NCBI RefSeq assembly: GCF_950023065.1
Contig: NC_088680.1
Coordinates: forward strand, 23,672,559-23,736,558
Direction of reading: 5' to 3'
Length of the DNA: 64,000 bases
Source of the DNA: Planococcus citri
Lineage: Eukaryota > Arthropoda > Insecta > Hemiptera > Pseudococcidae
The notes below the pieces were generated by a model, which did no database searches, was not told the origin of the DNA, and was given only the letters and a program-made list of their open reading frames with translations. This document shows positions 36,901 to 45,169 of the stretch, in pieces (within the stretch, counting starts at the first letter, position 1; every line of letters starts with the position of its first letter). The translations under genes and the position numbers were made by a program.

Positions 36901-39130
36901 GATAATTTTAAATTTTTATCGCGAAATAAGCAAATAGCGAGAAACGAGAGAATAAATTTCACTCACCTTGCGAGTAATCATTTTGAAAAATTTTTCACTC
37001 GTTCGTATCGTATATCGTACAACAAAAAAAAATATGAAAACAACGTTGAAACATAAAAAAACGTATTCGTAGAACTGAAACTGTACCAGTAATGGATACA
37101 CTACGTCTGTATACGAGTAAAATTTTCATCCAAATTAATGAAAATTTATTCGTTTATAATGATCCTGACGCGTTTAAACGACTCGTAAAGTGCTGAACTC
37201 GAACATCTCATGTCTTATCTGAAGTGGATAAACAATGCAACTCGTAGTTTTGCGTCGAAAATTATCTCGAAATGGTGTGCAGAAATGAATTTATAAAATA
37301 TACATGTAAATTTCAGCGAATTATTTTGATTTTTTCCAAGTAAATTAAATCGAAAACTCGAGGGAAATCGTATAATTTTTACTCTTTAATTTCCCCAACG
37401 TGAAGGTTTTTTTTCCACAAGTAGGTAGGTACTCTCGAGCTTTGACAAAAATGACGAAAAAAAAAATTACCGATATTTAGGACGCGATAACGAGTAAATA
37501 AATTCGTTATCGATTCGATGCAAATTCCCAACACACCTGACAAAGTGAAGAAAAAAATCTTAGACGTAAGAAGAGGGTTAACACTTATACAACTACCTAC
37601 CTATACAATAATACTCGGTGTAATGTGTAATTCTCACCAATGACGATAAAGACTGCTGTGCTTAATCATATATGAAATATTTGCTTTTGACGTAATCGTA
37701 CATACATGAGCACAATATTCAGAAGCGATGAAAAAGAATTACGATTTAAGAAACTCGTATAATAAACGAATCGAATTTGAATTGATTTTCTGCAATAATA
37801 ACGACGCGATCGAACGATGATTTAGTACCGGATTTTAATGGGCATCTACAATGTCACTCAAGTCCGTCTTCTTCTTACGACAATGCAAGGAAAACGGGCG
37901 AAAAAAAAATTCCCACTCTGTTCGCATAATTATTACACAAACGTATCCATAAATACATACCGAGAATAATACAGCGATTTATCTTACGTATAAATCTGCA
38001 CACGAGAATAAATTTTTCATCATTCGTAGGAAAAAAAAATTGTTTAACGCACATCTCGATAGTAGTAAATGTCGATTTGCAAAAAACTTGCAAGTCGCCG
38101 ATTAATGTAGTCGATTTTAAAATTTATAACCTGAGTAATTGACCCCATTTATATCGTAATTTAAGATAATGGAGTTGATATAAAATAACGAAGGCCAATC
38201 GATATACATCGAATATAGTGTTACATTCTATAACGTAACCAGTTTAATTACTCCTTTCCCGAACTTTCCTCTTAAAAACAAAAGTATCATTTAAAACGAT
38301 GCTAATTGTATTTCAACAATTAAACAAATTACCCAATTAGGTGGCTACGACGGCAGAATTGAAAGCAAGAAGAAGAACGAAAGACCAAACAAAATGCAAA
38401 TGTACGTAGCCTCGTCGAGAAGACTTTTTCATAATGAAAGTAAATTCAAATTTTACTTTCTCTCGTTCGTACGGTACGACGATGTTTAGCTAAATGAAAA
38501 TTCGCGTACACTTACTTCGGCTATCCTTTTAGATTTATTTCGTAATTTCACTGGGGACATTTTTATCTCAGCTGGTTCTTCGGTCTCAGGACTGGTGGTG
38601 GCTGGATTATTCAAGGCAGGATTTTCGTGCAATACACCTGCAGATGCAGAGAAAAAAAAACAAACAGAACAGGTGAATCATGCAGCATGAAAATTTCAAC
38701 TATCTAATGTACTAGGTAGGTCTACCTACACAGACGAATGCATAATATTCAAATCTACGTAACAGTTTCAACACGTTGATCAAATAAATGGTATAAAAAT
38801 TGTGTAAACATAAACGAGTTGAAGTAAAATAAAGAACAACGATTAACGTTAACAATGAAACGAATCTCGTGTACTGTTGACTAATCAATTATGTTAATTA
38901 AACTATATTTAGGTTCGACTTCTTGTTAGAAGAGCTTGTGTATGTGTACTCGAGTCGAGAGACTTACCAAGGGTTAAATTCTTATTAGTCTTCATGGCAC
39001 TTTTTTTTCGACGTTCGCTCAAAGCCGTAAACCAACTACTAATTTTATGACTACTGCTGTGAGTAAACGATGTAAATGTATGGCTTTTGTGAAGATTAAA
39101 CGTTTTAATATCGGTCGAATTTTTCTCCAT
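6887..39130 (-). CDS. Cdk16: PCTAIRE-class cyclin-dependent kinase (CDK16/17/18 type), full coding region
   Basis: Ten coding exons on the minus strand, in order 39130-38968, 38637-38516, 19312-19133, 18354-18204, 18111-17990, 10347-10237, 10124-9991, 9526-9295, 9203-9113, 6975-6887, total 1395 bases for 464 residues. Every junction has AG/GT and all phases agree. The product is a proline-directed Ser/Thr kinase. It has an N-terminal extension (1-145) with the family block DINKRLSLP at 96-104 and RRQS at 132-135, the Gly loop GQGTYATV (154-161), Lys176, the name-giving PCTAIRE helix (187-193), HRDLKPQN (266-273), DFG (286-288) and a short C-tail. Human CDK16 is activated by cyclin Y at membranes and acts in vesicle traffic, neurite growth and spermatogenesis; PKA phosphorylation of Ser153 blocks cyclin Y, and Ser135 here is the equivalent. 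The start ATG has an in-frame TAA upstream. The length fits CDK18/CDK16 (about 470-496). Confidence 0.93.
6976..9112 (-). other. Intron 9 of the PCTAIRE kinase, AT-rich with old repeats
   Basis: No coding signal. 7495-7705 shares an ancient repeat with 10976-11170. Related words (GCCTCCAGCG, GCCTCCGGCGAG, TTCTCCAGAA types) recur near 8370. Confidence 0.6.
7495..7705 (+). repeat. Dispersed old repeat, copy 1
   Basis: Aligns for about 200 bases with 10976-11170, starting at GAGCCTCCAGCGC, through CCAGAA.TTTAAAA and AAGGCGTGAAA, to the ACACCTCA and TTTTTTGACCA blocks. Identity is roughly three quarters by eye. Origin unknown. Confidence 0.65.
9113..9203 (-). CDS. Cdk16: PCTAIRE kinase coding exon 9
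   Basis: Residues 406-435, YDAKKRTSATDAMHHEYF, the end of the kinase fold. The donor G/GTGAATAT is modest. Reading through it gives six more residues and a TAA, a possible alternative C-terminus, but splicing to 6975 restores the family pattern. Confidence 0.88.
9295..9526 (-). CDS. Cdk16: PCTAIRE kinase coding exon 8
   Basis: Residues 328-405: WGVGCIFFEM, GRPLFPGSS, LGTPT and PRLD, the C-lobe of a CDK. The Trp codon is split across the intron (TG/G). The donor is TTG/GTACGA. Confidence 0.96.
9527..9990 (-). other. Intron 7 of the PCTAIRE kinase
   Basis: 464 bases of AT-rich sequence. Nothing beyond the splice sites is recognised. Confidence 0.7.
9991..10124 (-). CDS. Cdk16: PCTAIRE kinase coding exon 7
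   Basis: Residues 284-327 plus two bases: LGDFGLARAKSVPTNTYS, then EVVTLWYRPPDVLLGS. The family normally has LADFG and PTKTYS; Gly285 and Asn298 are substitutions. DFG and the activation-segment WYRPP are intact. Confidence 0.95.
10237..10347 (-). CDS. Cdk16: PCTAIRE kinase coding exon 6
   Basis: Residues 247-283 with LLRGLAYCH and the catalytic loop HRDLKPQNLL (Asp268, Asn273). Exactly 37 codons, phase 0 at both ends. Confidence 0.97.
10976..11170 (+). repeat. Dispersed old repeat, copy 2
   Basis: Partner of 7495-7705. The following 11200-11370 contains another GAGCCTCCAG block, so the family may be longer than the aligned part. Confidence 0.65.
14225..15020. mobile_element. Decayed inverted-repeat element
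   Basis: The left block at 14315-14345 (CAAAGTAGGGTCATTTTTGA) and the complement of 14893-14937 match closely. Similarity fades out through CTACT and ACTG blocks toward 14250 and 15000. The right inner end reads CAGTGGTTCCCAAAG on the minus strand, a hAT-like terminus. No target duplication was found, so the exact limits are uncertain. Confidence 0.5.
16978..17633. mobile_element. TA-flanked element with CAGGGTGTC termini
   Basis: Inverted 9-base termini CAGGGTGTC/GACACCCTG, flanked by TA at 16976-16977 and 17634-17635. 656 bases, AT-rich interior, no transposase. Similar termini to the fold-back element suggest a shared transposase family. Confidence 0.65.
17990..18111 (-). CDS. Cdk16: PCTAIRE kinase coding exon 5
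   Basis: Residues 206-246: VTLHDIIHTEKSLTLVFEY, the hinge, and DLKQYMDEC. The acceptor is TTTCAG, the donor AAA/GTAAGT. A 7.6-kb intron follows. Confidence 0.96.
18204..18354 (-). CDS. Cdk16: PCTAIRE kinase coding exon 4
   Basis: Residues 156-205: GTYATVYKG, VALK with catalytic Lys176, and EGAPCTAIREV with Glu193. The literal PCTAIRE spelling separates it from PFTAIRE (CDK14/15, fly Eip63E) kinases. Confidence 0.97.
18355..19132 (-). other. Intron 3 of the PCTAIRE kinase
   Basis: 778 bases. Only a pyrimidine-rich TCATC run near 18570 is noticeable. Nothing else recognised. Confidence 0.6.
19133..19312 (-). CDS. Cdk16: PCTAIRE kinase coding exon 3
   Basis: Residues 96-155, starting DINKRLSLPTD and ending in the first half of the Gly loop (RKLGQ). 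It holds the PKA-type site RRQSLSEIGFG (132-142), the regulatory segment needed for cyclin Y control in the vertebrate enzymes. Confidence 0.95.
20926..21180. repeat. C-run-bearing degenerate tandem duplication
   Basis: Two blocks, each with an AAATTTCA.TATTTT..ATTATTTTAT stretch and a TGTTGAAAGC-like stretch, separated by runs of 11-12 C. Similarity is partial. Confidence 0.4.
21521..22384. mobile_element. TIR element with CAGGGTGTCTACAGG termini
   Basis: Perfect 15-base inverted termini CAGGGTGTCTACAGG and complement bound 864 bases. No matching target duplication is visible (left TCTACTGG, right CTGCTCAT). The interior has no transposase; it carries the word CCCGAGCGAAGCGAG at 22249, also present in a hAT MITE at 44329. 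Confidence 0.75.
29290..30840. repeat. Large diverged direct duplication flanking the palindrome array
   Basis: 29299-29420 and 30536-30660 align (TTGAG..TTGAGC.AAATC, then AAAATAATTTAAATATTATCAA type blocks). 29450-29590 and 30740-30835 align after them (the CGAAACATCAAAAAA block). The offset is about 1.24 kb, with the palindrome array between. Confidence 0.55.
29938..30433. repeat. Array of 14 TTCGCGAACGAA-type palindromes
   Basis: Fourteen copies of ATTCGCGAACGAAT or TCGTTCGCGAACGA and near variants. Several copies are exact 14-base palindromes. A unit of about 76 bases, with GATTCGTATAAGCGACTCG and CGATTCATTTACTCAATTTT between copies, recurs. A single further exact copy lies at 36359-36372. 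Confidence 0.93.
31005..32340 (-). mobile_element. 5'-truncated LINE with RNase H domain (I/Jockey-like non-LTR element)
   Basis: The minus-strand frame is open from about 32339 to the stop at 31037-31039, over 430 residues. It starts in the tail of a reverse transcriptase (KIEYGSPCF, SLRICIGA), then carries an RNase H domain with all acidic residues in place: FTDGSK, AELTAIKH, IQSDS and ETVDRLAK. It ends in a Cys-His cluster CQFCRNEP...HILFNC. LINEs with this RT-RNase H-CCHC order belong to I-related clades. 3' of the stop come a C run and TGTAATAAAAACA, a plausible 3' end near 31005. The upstream RT and endonuclease are missing, so the copy is dead on arrival, but the absence of stops and frameshifts argues for recent insertion. 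Confidence 0.9.
31037..32339 (-). pseudogene. LINE ORF2 C-terminal fragment (RT end, RNase H, zinc knuckle)
   Basis: Open frame without stops. The methionine at 32245 is internal to the original ORF2, since codons 5' of it (LIHSKIEYGS) are still homologous RT residues. The catalytic Asp/Glu set of RNase H looks intact. It is not a host gene. Confidence 0.85.
34422..34637. repeat. Imperfect inverted repeat, 60-base arms
   Basis: GAATCGATTGATGATAG to TCTGGTTTCTCCAG on the left pairs with the complement of CTGGAGAATCCAAAAATC to CACGAATCGACTC on the right. The arms carry the GCCTCCAGCAGA words of the dispersed intronic repeat. Confidence 0.65.
35340..35790. repeat. Old dispersed repeat, second family, copy 1
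   Basis: Aligns in order with 51780-52600: CTTTGAAGGCTCATATCT, GAGTAAATTTGCTG, GAAAGTTCAAAATTAAACTT, AGCTCAACTTCATTATG and GAGTGACATATCGATT.CGACTAATTC-type blocks. Unknown origin. Confidence 0.6.
36359..36372. repeat. Solitary TCGTTCGCGAACGA palindrome
   Basis: Exact 14-base palindrome identical to the array core at 29.9-30.4 kb, followed by TTCGCGAAGAA at about 36392 and a one-mismatch half at 36473. Confidence 0.85.
38516..38637 (-). CDS. Cdk16: PCTAIRE kinase coding exon 2
   Basis: Residues 55-95: an acidic Pro/Thr/Glu stretch, then SPVKLRNKSKRIAE, which aligns with the human segment just before DINKRL. The acceptor is TCTGCAG, the donor GAA/GTAAGT. A 19.2-kb intron follows. Confidence 0.85.
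38968..39130 (-). CDS. Cdk16: PCTAIRE kinase coding exon 1
   Basis: Residues 1-54 plus one base, Ser/Thr-, Lys- and His-rich, unlike the human N-terminus. The ATG is at 39130-39128 (AGAAAAAATGG); an in-frame TAA lies ten codons upstream. The donor is G/GTAAGT, phase 1, matching the next exon. Confidence 0.8.
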
Positions 39131-39177
39131 TTTTTCTATCTGTTGAATGCTGCTCGAATCGATTTAAAAGTATAGCA
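39131..39177 (-). other. 5' UTR part of the exon holding the kinase start codon
   Basis: The acceptor GTGTGATTACAG ends at 39178, and the sequence from 39177 to the ATG contains an in-frame TAA. A spliced leader exon at 39876-39823 is likely. Confidence 0.45.
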
Positions 39178-39822
39178 CTGTAATCACACAACACAATACG
39201 ACACATTAGAATATTTCAACGGAAAACAATGTAATTATTTACAACCTGATTCATCATCTAACTTATCACATCTTTAGCTAGGTAAATCCTTATAAATCAA
39301 CTCATTATCATTATCAATAATTATGACACCATCGTGATAAAAAATATTTACTCATTTTCATCGAAACTTGTAACGCGAAACTTTTCACAGTTTTCGTCAA
39401 GAACAATGCAGCAGAGAACGAGAACGATCGTTCGGTAAATTAATTATTCTTTTTCACAACACACTACGAAATTATTCAGGCAAAAAAATAAAGTATAGCT
39501 AAACCTACGATTACGATCATGTCAACGAAAACGATTAAGTACATAAATAAAAAAAACGACGTAGTAAGAGTGGGGTAATTTAATACGTATTGTTTTAAAT
39601 AGCCGAGAAAACTATTTCACTTACAAGTATAAAGACAAATAAACGAATTATCAAATCATTAAAACAATGTACTACATTTTACTATTCACATTTCAACGAC
39701 ACCACACAATCGAAACTGAATTTTAATTCATGTTTTTTTGTAGACAAAAAAATTTACTTCGAATCAAAACACACAGTCAAATCAAGCGAGTAATAAAATA
39801 AATAAAGGAAATTATCGCGTAC

Positions 39823-39876
39823 CAGAGTCTAGTTTGTCAAGTTGGTGTGGAAGATGTGCAATTCATTTTTTGGACT
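39823..39876 (-). other. Candidate non-coding first exon of the PCTAIRE kinase
   Basis: Begins at the initiator-like TCAGTC (A at 39876) and ends at donor CTCTG/GTACGC. It contains a nine-codon upstream ORF starting ATGAATTGC and ending TGA. Confidence 0.35.
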
Positions 39877-39896
39877 GAGCGTTTCTTGCTTTTATA
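39871..39896 (-). promoter_or_regulatory. Candidate core promoter of the PCTAIRE kinase
   Basis: On the minus strand TATAAAAG (39896-39889) precedes the arthropod initiator TCAGTC. The spacing, 20 bases from T to A+1, is shorter than the usual 30, which weakens the call. Confidence 0.3.
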
Positions 39897-39899
39897 AAA

Positions 39900-41062
39900 T
39901 TCGTGAGGTATGACGTACAATGTCATACTGCAAAAAGGAATGTTTTATATATGGACCTGTCTGATGGATACAGGAATGTGGACACAAATGATTTTTTTTC
40001 GGGTTTCAGGTTTCAGGGCTTGGACTTTCAATCAAAAATTCATCAAGTCTTGGAAGTTGAAACTCTTGAGCTTGGATTGGGGCCCGAGAAATTTTGAATT
40101 TGGTTTTCTGGGCTCAGTGTTTTGGGCTTGAATGGAGTGTTCAGAGCTTTCCAGAGCTTTTGGGGGCTTACAATTGCAATTTTGATTTTTGATAAAGTAA
40201 AAATATATCAAGTTATCAATAATTTATTTTTGATATTTTGATCTTTTGTTGAAAAAAAATAAAATTTTGAGGCACATTCCGAATTTTTGAATACTTTAAT
40301 AGTTTTTTAACTTTTTTTTTTTGCCTAATTTACAGGCAGACTGGTAGAGAATTTTAATTTACAATACGTTGGTCTCAAGGGCCTGAGGGAATTTTCTTGA
40401 TTTGCTTAGGCTAATTCCTAATTCTCCAGTTCTTATTCTCAGAATCTGATCTACTGAAGTAATATGTATTGACTGAAATTAATTTGAAATACAAGTTCTT
40501 TGAGGTAGTTCGTAGTGTTTGCACAATCTAACATGTGCTTTAGATTTTTTCAAAATACTCAAAATCAAATTCAATTGTCAATTCAATCGTTTTTTTAAAA
40601 ATTGAAATTTGTTTTTTTGGAATTTTTAAACATTTTCCAAATTTTTCAATTATTATTTTTTAAAGAACAATGAACTATAACTATTCTAATTTTCTAAATA
40701 GGTACATACAAATATATCGAAAAAATGCTTTTTGTCGCAGGCTTGAGGCTATCTCTAACTCTGAGAACTTACCTACTTATATTATAATGTATGTAATTTG
40801 AGCCAATTTAAATTGATAGATTTCTGAAATTCTGATAACGAAAGGGTTAAGAAATTCCCATAAGCACAATGTAACAGTAAATGACAGGCATTTACAGTTT
40901 AGGGTAGGCAAATGTATTTGAAATCTGCCTTTAGATATGATATAAATTTAGGGCAGAAGTACATTCTTTGACATATTTTTTTCTGTGCTAAGGTAGGGAA
41001 GCGAATATCAAACACATCTTTGCGAATTGCGAATCAAAAGATTTTAAGTCGACTGAGCCAAT
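39900..41062. other. Intergenic spacer between kinase gene and hAT element
   Basis: Low-complexity GGGCTT/CTTGG-rich wording at 40000-40170 resembles 45500-45700, on the far side of the transposon nest. The rest is AT-rich with nothing recognised. Confidence 0.5.
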
Positions 41063-41707
41063 GTTATTACCAGAGATGCTAAGTTACCGGTAATTTATAA
41101 TTGGGTAACTTACCGGTAACTTACCGGTAAGTTACCGGTAATTTAAGTAACTTATAAAGTTTCACCAAAATGGTTCAGAAGATCAGAATTGAGATGATGG
41201 TTACCTTGGAATTATCCAAAACTCCCAACAACTGACAGAAATGGCTAGAGACTTGCGCAGATCTCCCAATTTCCCAATTCTGCTCATTTAGACTTGGGCA
41301 GAACGAAAATTTCTGCCTTCTGCCTGTCCTACTCATTCTCAGTAATGGGAACCACCAGCATTTTCTATTACGAAAAGAGAACTGCATTAACCAGTAGCAA
41401 GAATGAAATTAAGGCAAAAAAAAAATACGTTTTCTCATTCTCAACACCAATCATCTCTCAAGTTTAAGTTCAAAGTACAGAGCATTCAAATCAAACAAAA
41501 AAAAAACTTTTGTGAAGATTTGTAATAGGTACCTCTACATATCTAGGTAAAGGTATTGAATTAGTCAAGTAATACAGTGTGCTTTGTATCAAGAAATTCA
41601 ACAAAATTAAAATTTACAGCTTTATTTTACCTCACAATTCAATTCATTTTTTTTGATTTTACAATTTATTAGTTATAGGTCATCTCACAAGAAGTAGGTA
41701 TGTACCT

Positions 41708-42090
41708 ACTCTTTAAATTTGAAACAGTCAAATTTCACTGTTAACTGTTAAGAAGGCAAAATCCAAAATGTCATCACTGAAATAAACAGTGAAAAAGTAC
41801 TGCAAAAGTCAGTTATTTAAAATTTTTTACTGCTGACCAAACTGATCACAGTAGTTTTTGACTGATCAACACAGTACCTACCTACCTAAATAAATGATAA
41901 TTTATTTTTGACTGATCAGTTCAGTAAATAATTCACTTTTGAATTTTGATTTGACTGATCAAATCAGAAAATTATTTACTGAAAAATGAAAATCCAGTCA
42001 AAAACTATAGTTTTCAAGAAGCCAGAATGTTGTCATACCCTACTGTTAAGTGCTATACAGTAAAATTTGACTCTTTTAAATTTAGAGAGT
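41708..42090. mobile_element. Small TIR element nested in the hAT element
   Basis: About 34-base imperfect inverted ends: ACTCTTTAAATTTGAAACAG with AGTCAAATTTCACTGT on the left, complementary to the right side. The interior is built of repeated TGACTGATCA words, many palindromic. Confidence 0.6.
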
Positions 42091-42796
42091 ACAACCCAGT
42101 AAGCATTGGAATGTCACAGTGACATCACATAATATCACTGCGGAGATGTGTAATATCACTTTGTGATGTCTCTGAGATTAACTGGTGATATAAAATGTAC
42201 CCATCAAAATGGTCTCACAGACATCACTCAGAAGGGCCCACTGACATTTTTTAATGTCACAGAATGTCACAGATATGTCACCAGGAAATGTCTATGCAAT
42301 ATTGATGTAAATATTTCTAAAATATTCCCATTGAATGTCGTTGAAATACCAATTATTGGGGTTCATTTGAATTGTGTAAATAATATGATGTATTTTCTGC
42401 AAAAATATTCTCTTCTCTCAACTCCTGAAGTTTGGAGTTGAGATTTGAGGCTGTTGACTCCGCCACATTCGGCAAAGTCTCCAGCGCCCATCATTAATGA
42501 GGGCAAATTCGCATGAGGCAGTATCTTCCTTATATACTAATTATCAACATACTTTATCTGCGAGAAGTAAAAATGATATAGTTTGAGGCAGAAATATCAC
42601 TGTAATATCTTTTAGTGATGTCTATGTGATATCATCAAAGTTATATTTTTGAGACATTGCAGCCAAATATTTCTTTTTCCATTCCAAAGCAATGTTGCAA
42701 AATGTCACAGAAATATTACTTTGTAATGTCCTATACACATCACAAAATTACATCACTGTGATATTAATGTCACAGCATGCTTACTGGGAAGTTGTA
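42090..42796. mobile_element. TIR element with TACAAC-CCCAGTAAGCAT termini, nested in the hAT element
   Basis: The left end TACAACCCAGTAAGCATT matches the complement of GCATGCTTACTGGGAAGTTGTA on the right with a 2-base gap. The interior is rich in ATGTCACAGTGACATCAC-type palindromic words. No target duplication was identified. The element abuts the neighbouring one at 42090. Confidence 0.65.
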
Positions 42797-42988
42797 ATTT
42801 GTTGTATCTAGACAGCTACAGCAGTACATGCAAACATCAAAAATTACCCATGTCAACATTTCTGTTGAAAATTTATAAATTACCACGGTAACTTATGGTA
42901 ATTTATGTCATGGTAACTTACTGGTAACTTACTGGTAAGTTCTCGGGTAAGTTACCGCGGTAAGTTTCCATGCATCACTGGTTATTAC

Positions 42989-43309
42989 TTATTCTGCATA
43001 TTTTAGTAAGTATAGGTATTTCGAATAAAAACGCACGTTTTAGCATATTTTTACCTGTTTTAGGGCATATTTCAGCATATTTAGTCAATTTTCACAGTTT
43101 TTCCCTATTGTTAGGGAATATTTTTAAAAATCTTCAAAATTTGCTTTTTTTGTAAATTTTTTGAAATCAAAATTTTTTGACCCTTTCCTTGCAAATATCT
43201 CCTTAAATTTTCACTTTATCAAACTGTCGAGGTTACCATTGAATTCGCTTTGTTTTTCCCTGTAAAACGATACCCATATTGTGTAGGAAATGGTGGGAAT
43301 ATTTTTGCA
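42989..43309. other. Spacer between two transposons
   Basis: AT-rich, with TTTTAG/GGCATATTT repeats that resume at 45170-45280 on the other side of the next element, as expected for a split host sequence. Confidence 0.5.
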
Positions 43310-43592
43310 TAAGGTAAAGTGGGGTAATTCCGATATGGGGTAATTCCGATAGCAAGCCCTAGCTTTGTTGCAAAACACATTTTGGCACAAATGATGAAGA
43401 GAGTAGATAGTTTTAGTGCTAACCTACACCCATTAATGATCAGATGGTCCATCTGCTCCGTTTTGTCAAGTCTGTGCAGTGTTCAAAATCTGAATACCCA
43501 AAACCTTTGCAGCAAAAAACAGTGCATTTTTGAAACTCGTTTTTACCATTCAAAACTTGTTGAAAAATTCGGTTTAGAAGTTGAAATTTGAT

Positions 43593-44247
43593 CAGGGATG
43601 GAAGAGCCGGGAGCGAGCCGGAGCTAGAGTCTGAAAGAGCCGGATTTTTTGAGGAGTTAGAGCCAGAGCCAAGAGCCAAATAAATGAAAGTGCAGAAAAA
43701 CATCAAGAGCTATCTTGCAAAAGAGCTCCTTATTTTACTCAAGAGAGCCATCATCGTAAGGAGTCTTTAATCTGGAAAGAGCCAGAGCCCAGTGGGAGCC
43801 CACAAAATTTTTCAGGCTCTTTGGCTTCCTAAAAGTAGAAAAAAAAGTAAAAAAAGTAAAAAAATGCGCACATTTTTACCAAAAATTCAACTTTCAACTC
43901 ACATTTGTGAAGAAAATGAAGAATTTCTACGTTTGTTTTCTCATTGAGATATAAAATGAAAATAAATGCAGAATATTTTCATTTTTTTCATCATTTTTCA
44001 CGAATTTTAACTTCTAATTTAAAGAGCCAAGAGCCAGAGCTGGAGCTGGAGTGGGAGCCAAGAAATTGGAAGAGGGAGCTGAGAGTCAAAGAGCGGAGTT
44101 TGAAAGAATTGAGGAGCGAGCAAGGAGCCAAAGAGCACATGTAAAGAAAAAGAGCCAAGAGCCAAGAGCGAGCCAGAGCTAAAACTTGCGGGGAGCTGAG
44201 CCAGAGCCAAGAGCAGGAGCCCTGAATTCAAGGCTCTTCCATCCCTG
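43593..44247. mobile_element. hAT MITE with AGAGCC-rich interior, 8-bp duplication
   Basis: Termini CAGGGATGGAAGAGCC and complement, perfect 8-base duplication AATTTGAT at 43585-43592 and 44248-44255. The interior is largely degenerate GAGCCAGAGCCAAGAGCC repeats. Open frames here are repeat artefacts. Confidence 0.95.
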
Positions 44248-44263
44248 AATTTGATGGATACGT

Positions 44264-44520
44264 CAGGCGCGGACTGGGTCGAAAGGGGGCCCACCGGGAA
44301 ATCTCAGATAAATGAGTTTTGATTTTGCCCGAGCGAAGCGAGAGTGAAAATTTTTCGAAAAAAGTGGTTCAAAAAACAGAAAAAGTCCAACTTTGCATGT
44401 TTTATCTTAAATTTTCCCTAGCGAGGGCCCATCGTCTACCCCAAGGGCCCATTTTTTTCATTTTTTTGGAGGGGCCCACCGGGAAACTCCCGGTATCCCG
44501 CTAGGGCCAGTCCGCGCCTG
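44264..44520. mobile_element. hAT MITE, 257 bp, 8-bp duplication
   Basis: Termini CAGGCGCGGACTGG and complement CCAGTCCGCGCCTG, with perfect duplication GGATACGT at 44256-44263 and 44521-44528. The subterminal GGGCCCACCGGGAAA repeats in inverted form. It lies only 16 bases from the previous MITE. Confidence 0.95.
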
Positions 44521-45169
44521 GGATACGTGTTAAAGTGTCAGCACCTCTTTTGATTTTGCTTTTATAATTATTTGTTTGGTGGTATTGAATTATTAAACAT
44601 GTCGATCATTTTTCATGCCCTGGGGTAATTCCGATAGCCCTAGCAAAATTGCCCTGTAATGTTTTTTTCTCTGTTTTGGTGTAGTATTGTTTTGGGGGGG
44701 TCAAAATTATCAACGAAAACCCTTAGAAGGAGGCTTTTTTCTCCAGTTAGTCTAGTTTTCAAAAATTATGCCTCAAAAATGCATATTTGTAAAAAATTTT
44801 CAATTTTTGTTCTAATGATTCAATTTACATGAAATAAAAACCCAAGTATGCAATAAATGGTATATTTCAACATTACTGGCTCGGAATTACCCCAGGAGAA
44901 TTACTTTCCTTATAAAACTCAAATTAACTCATTATCGGAATTACCCCAAAAATGGGGTAATTCCGATAACTCAACCTTACAAAATGTTTTTTAAATTATA
45001 TGTATGAAGCCTCCGCACAAATCACTCTTCAATATAGTGAATGTGTAGCTGAAGGACGTAGGAATAAAGTTGTTTTATCATTTTTGCCCCAAAATGTACA
45101 GGAAATCCAAAAAATGAGAAATTGCTAAAATTTTGAATTTTACCATCGGAATTACCCCACTTTACCTTA

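Larger units (their letters stand above)
19313..38515 (-). other. Intron 2 of the PCTAIRE kinase, 19.2 kb
   Basis: Contains a TIR element (21521-22384), a LINE fragment (31005-32340), a palindrome array (29938-30433), a small inverted repeat (34422-34637) and old dispersed repeats. 22400-28900, 32460-34400 and 36560-38500 show no recognisable gene or element. 26700-27880 is richer in CG and could hold regulatory DNA. Confidence 0.6.
41071..42980. mobile_element. hAT-like element, 1.9 kb, with 8-bp target duplication
   Basis: Termini CAGAGATGC and complement CATCACTG are typical hAT ends, and the flanks show a perfect 8-base duplication GTTATTAC (41063-41070, 42981-42988). Subterminal TTACCGGTAA palindromes (four on the left, related ones on the right) look like transposase-binding arrays. 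The interior is filled by two other TIR elements and has no transposase frame. Confidence 0.92.
43312..45167. mobile_element. TA-target element with AGGTAAAGTGGGGTAATTCCGA termini
   Basis: Inverted termini of more than 20 bases, AGGTAAAGTGGGGTAATTCC and complement, flanked by TA (43310-43311, 45168-45169). The word GGGGTAATTCCGATA recurs inside at 43338, 44622 and 44953, plus complements. Two hAT MITEs are inserted within. No transposase is recognised. TA duplication allows a Tc1/mariner or pogo relation. Confidence 0.85.

Noticed and set aside
43944..44294. Open frames rich in Glu-Leu or Leu-Ser
   Set aside because: Come from the AGAGCC repeats of a hAT MITE.
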